NCBI GenBank assembly: GCA_029553165.1
Contig: JAKPCT010000168.1
Location: forward strand, 1 to 34,830
Direction: 5' to 3'
DNA: 34,830 nt
From: Bacillota bacterium
GTDB lineage: Bacteria; Bacillota; UBA4882; UBA8346
Made by a program: the position numbers and the translations under genes. Below, in pieces: positions 32,964 to 34,830 of the stretch. Position 1 is the stretch's first letter; every line of letters begins with the position of its first letter. The notes under the pieces are model-generated. The model did no database searches, had not been told where the DNA came from, and saw only the letters and a list, made by a program, of their open reading frames with translations.

Positions 32964-33365
32964 TTATAAATTAATGATTTTAAACTTACGTTTCAATTCT
33001 TCATCAGAATCTTTATACCGATTAGCATCCAATCTCAGGGAAATCCCAAAGACCTTTTCCAATTCGATGATTTTCTCTGCTAAAAATTTTAGCTTAAAAA
33101 TCTTAGCTAATTCGAATTCTGAAAGTTCTAAATTGAGTTTCAATTTTATTGTTGTAACGTCACCTAGTTCTGGCTTTAGACCATAAAAGTCCGTTGCACC
33201 CGATGTATGGCCAGCAATCCTTTTTCCATTTTCAAATAAATTAAGTTCAAAGATATCATCATCAAAATACCCAACCGACAACCAAATTCCAGCAAGAACT
33301 TTAGAATATTTCTTGGCAATATCTTTCACAGATTCCCATTCAAAATTATCATTTAGAATAGTAAT
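32964..33365 (-). CDS. Hypothetical protein, downstream fragment after in-frame TAG
   Basis: This frame continues directly from the gene at 33366-33599 after a TAG codon: ITILNDNFEWESVKDIAKKY... then SVGYFDDDIFELNLFENGKR. The first possible start is GTG 33329, with no ribosome site. Both parts together would give one soluble protein of about 211 residues, and a TGG-to-TAG change is the simplest explanation. I do not recognise the family; proteins with a WxTVLNxxFxW-like middle and FDDDxFxxxxYxxG are scattered in Bacillota. Confidence 0.6.
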   Translation of the reverse strand: MTILNDNFEWESVKDIAKKYSKVLAGIWLSVGYFDDDIFELNLFENGKRIAGHTSGATDFYGLKPELGDVTTIKLKLNLELSEFELAKIFKLKFLAEKIIELEKVFGISLRLDANRYKDSDEELKRKFKIINL

Positions 33366-33599
33366 CTAATCCGTAACTATTTCGCCAATATAATATTTAT
33401 TACTTATTTTATTACTCAGCTTCAAAAGTCGTTTCACCAAAAGCTCCTGTTCGTTAGAGACTGTTTGTGCCCCAAGTAAATTTTGAAACACCCGAAACGA
33501 TTCATCATCTGACCTATTTTGATGTTCATTAATTAACACCTTTTCGATCTCATCGAGCGTTTTATTTCTTACATAAATGTTGGCGTACTTCGTCCCCAT
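33366..33599 (-). CDS. Hypothetical protein, upstream fragment ending at in-frame TAG
   Basis: These 77 residues begin MGTKYANIYVRNKTLDEIEK; ATG 33599 follows AAAGGAGT, a good ribosome site. The translation ends ...KYYIGEIVTD at TAG 33366-33368, after which the same frame stays open for about 400 more bases. See the downstream fragment. The function is unknown. It lies immediately downstream of the quinone reductase gene. Confidence 0.6.
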   Translation of the reverse strand: MGTKYANIYVRNKTLDEIEKVLINEHQNRSDDESFRVFQNLLGAQTVSNEQELLVKRLLKLSNKISNKYYIGEIVTD

Positions 33600-33634
33600 A
33601 GATGTACTCCTTTTGAATCCATTTAGCTTTCTCC

Positions 33635-34237
33635 TCAATCTGTGCTCTCTTCAGGATAGTAACGACTAACAATCGCTGCCACCTCATTTAACCATTGCTT
33701 CCGTTCTGCATCCGTACTGTCAGCAATCACTCTAAACATCATCCGGTAAACTTCTTTGACACCGCAAAAGTCAAAGATACACTTCTTCCAGATCGATTCG
33801 AGCGGATCGCCAAACACTGTTTCCTCTCTTTCAGCAGGTGTATTTGAAGTATTAAAGACTAAAGCCGACTTTGCTTTCAATAACCCTTTTGGTACGCCAC
33901 CGCCATTATCAGCTTCATCAAACTGATAGGCAACGTTATTCCATAAAACCCGGTCAACCCACCCTTTCAGGATGGCCGGAGGTTGCCCCCACCAATTCGG
34001 ATGGACGATTACAATCCCCTCTGCTTCTTTAATCTCAGCTTGGTGTTTTTGGACTACCTCTTCCAAACTTTGACCTGCAAAATCACTGGCAGTAACTAAG
34101 GGATTAAATTTTTCGGCATAGAGATCATGAAAATAGACCTTATGCCCATTTTTTTGCAGTGTCGTAACCACTGTTTCGGCAATCGCATGATTAAAGCTTT
34201 TACTGTAGGGATGCCCTAAAATAACCGATACTTTCAC
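33635..34237 (-). CDS. NAD(P)H-dependent oxidoreductase, flavodoxin-like fold (NQO1/MdaB-like)
   Basis: This 200-residue Flavodoxin_2 protein has the N-terminal flavin-phosphate strand MKVSVILGHPYSKSFNHAI. The core motif IVIVHPNWWGQPPAILKGWV then DRVL packs on FMN/FAD. Likely two-electron reduction of quinones or similar compounds. It uses a GTG start after AGAGGAG. It is probably co-transcribed with the split hypothetical gene downstream. Confidence 0.9.
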   Translation of the reverse strand: MKVSVILGHPYSKSFNHAIAETVVTTLQKNGHKVYFHDLYAEKFNPLVTASDFAGQSLEEVVQKHQAEIKEAEGIVIVHPNWWGQPPAILKGWVDRVLWNNVAYQFDEADNGGGVPKGLLKAKSALVFNTSNTPAEREETVFGDPLESIWKKCIFDFCGVKEVYRMMFRVIADSTDAERKQWLNEVAAIVSRYYPEESTD

Positions 34238-34326
34238 TTCTAAGCTACTCCTCTCATGATCATATTCTAGCTTACATATAAAATTGGGAGCGTAACATAA
34301 TCCAACTCACATTAGGAAATCAGATC

Positions 34327-34830
34327 TTAATCCCACCAGAAATACCAGTTTTCAGCATTAATTAAACTTGCTGCCAAATTGGAAATAGTTCCTGTTCCTT
34401 GAAATACAATATCAGGACAATAAATAAATTGTTCTTTAGCCAGAGCTAGGGCTTCTTCTTTCGTTTGTGGCGGTTTTTTAACTGTACACTCAACAGTATC
34501 CGGTGTTACGGAAATAATATCTGCCCCATATTTTTCATGCCAATAACGCATTATCGCAACATGAATCTCCGAATCCGGGCATTCATTCCAACCGCCAAAA
34601 TTTAAAAAGGCAGGAATTTCATAAGATTTTGAAGTCGGAATCAAACCTATAAACACCTTTTCTAAAGGACGTCCGCTAAGAAGTTCTTTATGGGCCACTA
34701 ACTCCGGCTGAACAACTTCGGACATCGGCCAATCACCAATCATCTCGGTGTCTATTTCAAAATCCTCAGCAAATCGTTCATCCAAATAATTTTTTAAATT
34801 TACTTCTAAAGATTTTTGAATTATTTCAGC
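34327..34830 (-). CDS. DUF4253 domain protein (5' end beyond window)
   Basis: The C-terminal DUF4253 signature is clear: IPAFLNFGGWNECPDSEIHV then RYWHEKYGADIISVTPDTVE and an ...NAENWYFWWD end. The frame is open to the window edge (AEIIQKSLEVNLKNY before residue LDERFA), so the TTG at 34785 is not needed as a start and the protein is partial. Family members are about 230-260 residues, often near toxin-immunity genes, with no defined function. Confidence 0.85.
   Translation of the reverse strand, partial: AEIIQKSLEVNLKNYLDERFAEDFEIDTEMIGDWPMSEVVQPELVAHKELLSGRPLEKVFIGLIPTSKSYEIPAFLNFGGWNECPDSEIHVAIMRYWHEKYGADIISVTPDTVECTVKKPPQTKEEALALAKEQFIYCPDIVFQGTGTISNLAASLINAENWYFWWD

Overview
The window (34.8 kb, AT-rich) looks like the chromosome of an anaerobic, flagellated, endospore-forming Bacillota with a diderm-type envelope. 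Sporulation is shown by spoIIP. The late flagellar/competence locus has the Bacillus-type order. HemZ, a B12-dependent ribonucleotide reductase, L-lactate dehydrogenase and a bifurcating-type NuoE/NuoF pair fit an anaerobic fermenter. An OmpA/Pal-like lipoprotein and a periplasmic parvulin suggest an outer membrane, as in Halanaerobiia, Limnochordia/Hydrogenispora or Negativicutes relatives. The exact taxon cannot be fixed from the sequence alone. A secreted GH30 xylanase with several carbohydrate-binding modules indicates plant-polymer degradation.

Layout. 1-79: tail of an IS30-type transposase entering from the left. 237-9593 (minus): one long run in the transcription order recD2, comFA, comFC, yvyF-like, flgM, flgN, flgK, flgL, fliW, csrA, closed by a strong terminator. 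It is preceded by a Gx-family membrane protein whose stop overlaps the recD2 start. 10310-11455 (plus): spoIIP. 11476-12444 (minus): an RseC-like redox membrane protein and two tiny paralogous zinc-ribbon genes, each with its own near-consensus promoter and its own terminator. 12818-13900 (plus): an IPT/TIG-Pal lipoprotein. 13965-22775 (minus): 5-formyltetrahydrofolate cyclo-ligase, a 6S RNA, aspS, hisS, a parvulin-TPR protein, hemZ, an MBL hydrolase and ldh. 22853-25187 (minus): nrdJ, broken by one base in an A7 run and preceded by a promoter carrying two NrdR boxes. 25365-25958 (plus): an SH3-like membrane protein interrupted by an in-frame TGA. 26055-28438 (minus): nuoE and nuoF without an adjacent hydrogenase subunit. 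28734-32368 (minus): a SPOR protein, the GH30 enzyme and a small Imm17-like membrane protein. 32398-34830 (minus): a GNAT enzyme, a hypothetical gene split by an in-frame TAG, a flavodoxin-fold quinone reductase and a DUF4253 protein running off the right edge.

How the genes work together. The comF/flg run joins DNA-uptake motor functions (ComFA, ComFC, perhaps RecD2) to late flagellar assembly: the FlgM anti-sigma factor, the FlgN chaperone, the FlgK/FlgL hook-filament junction and the FliW-CsrA control pair. The hag (flagellin) gene that normally follows csrA is replaced in this window by the IS30 element. The aspS-6S RNA-cyclo-ligase order combines the 6S contexts known from Bacillus (next to aspS) and from gamma-proteobacteria (next to the cyclo-ligase gene). 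Three genes are interrupted by single-base lesions, so sequencing error versus real decay should be settled first. I saw no tRNA, rRNA or CRISPR array. No obviously new multigene system stands out. The most unusual items are the paired zinc-ribbon micro-genes, the 6S RNA context, the NrdR-box promoter and the interrupted genes.
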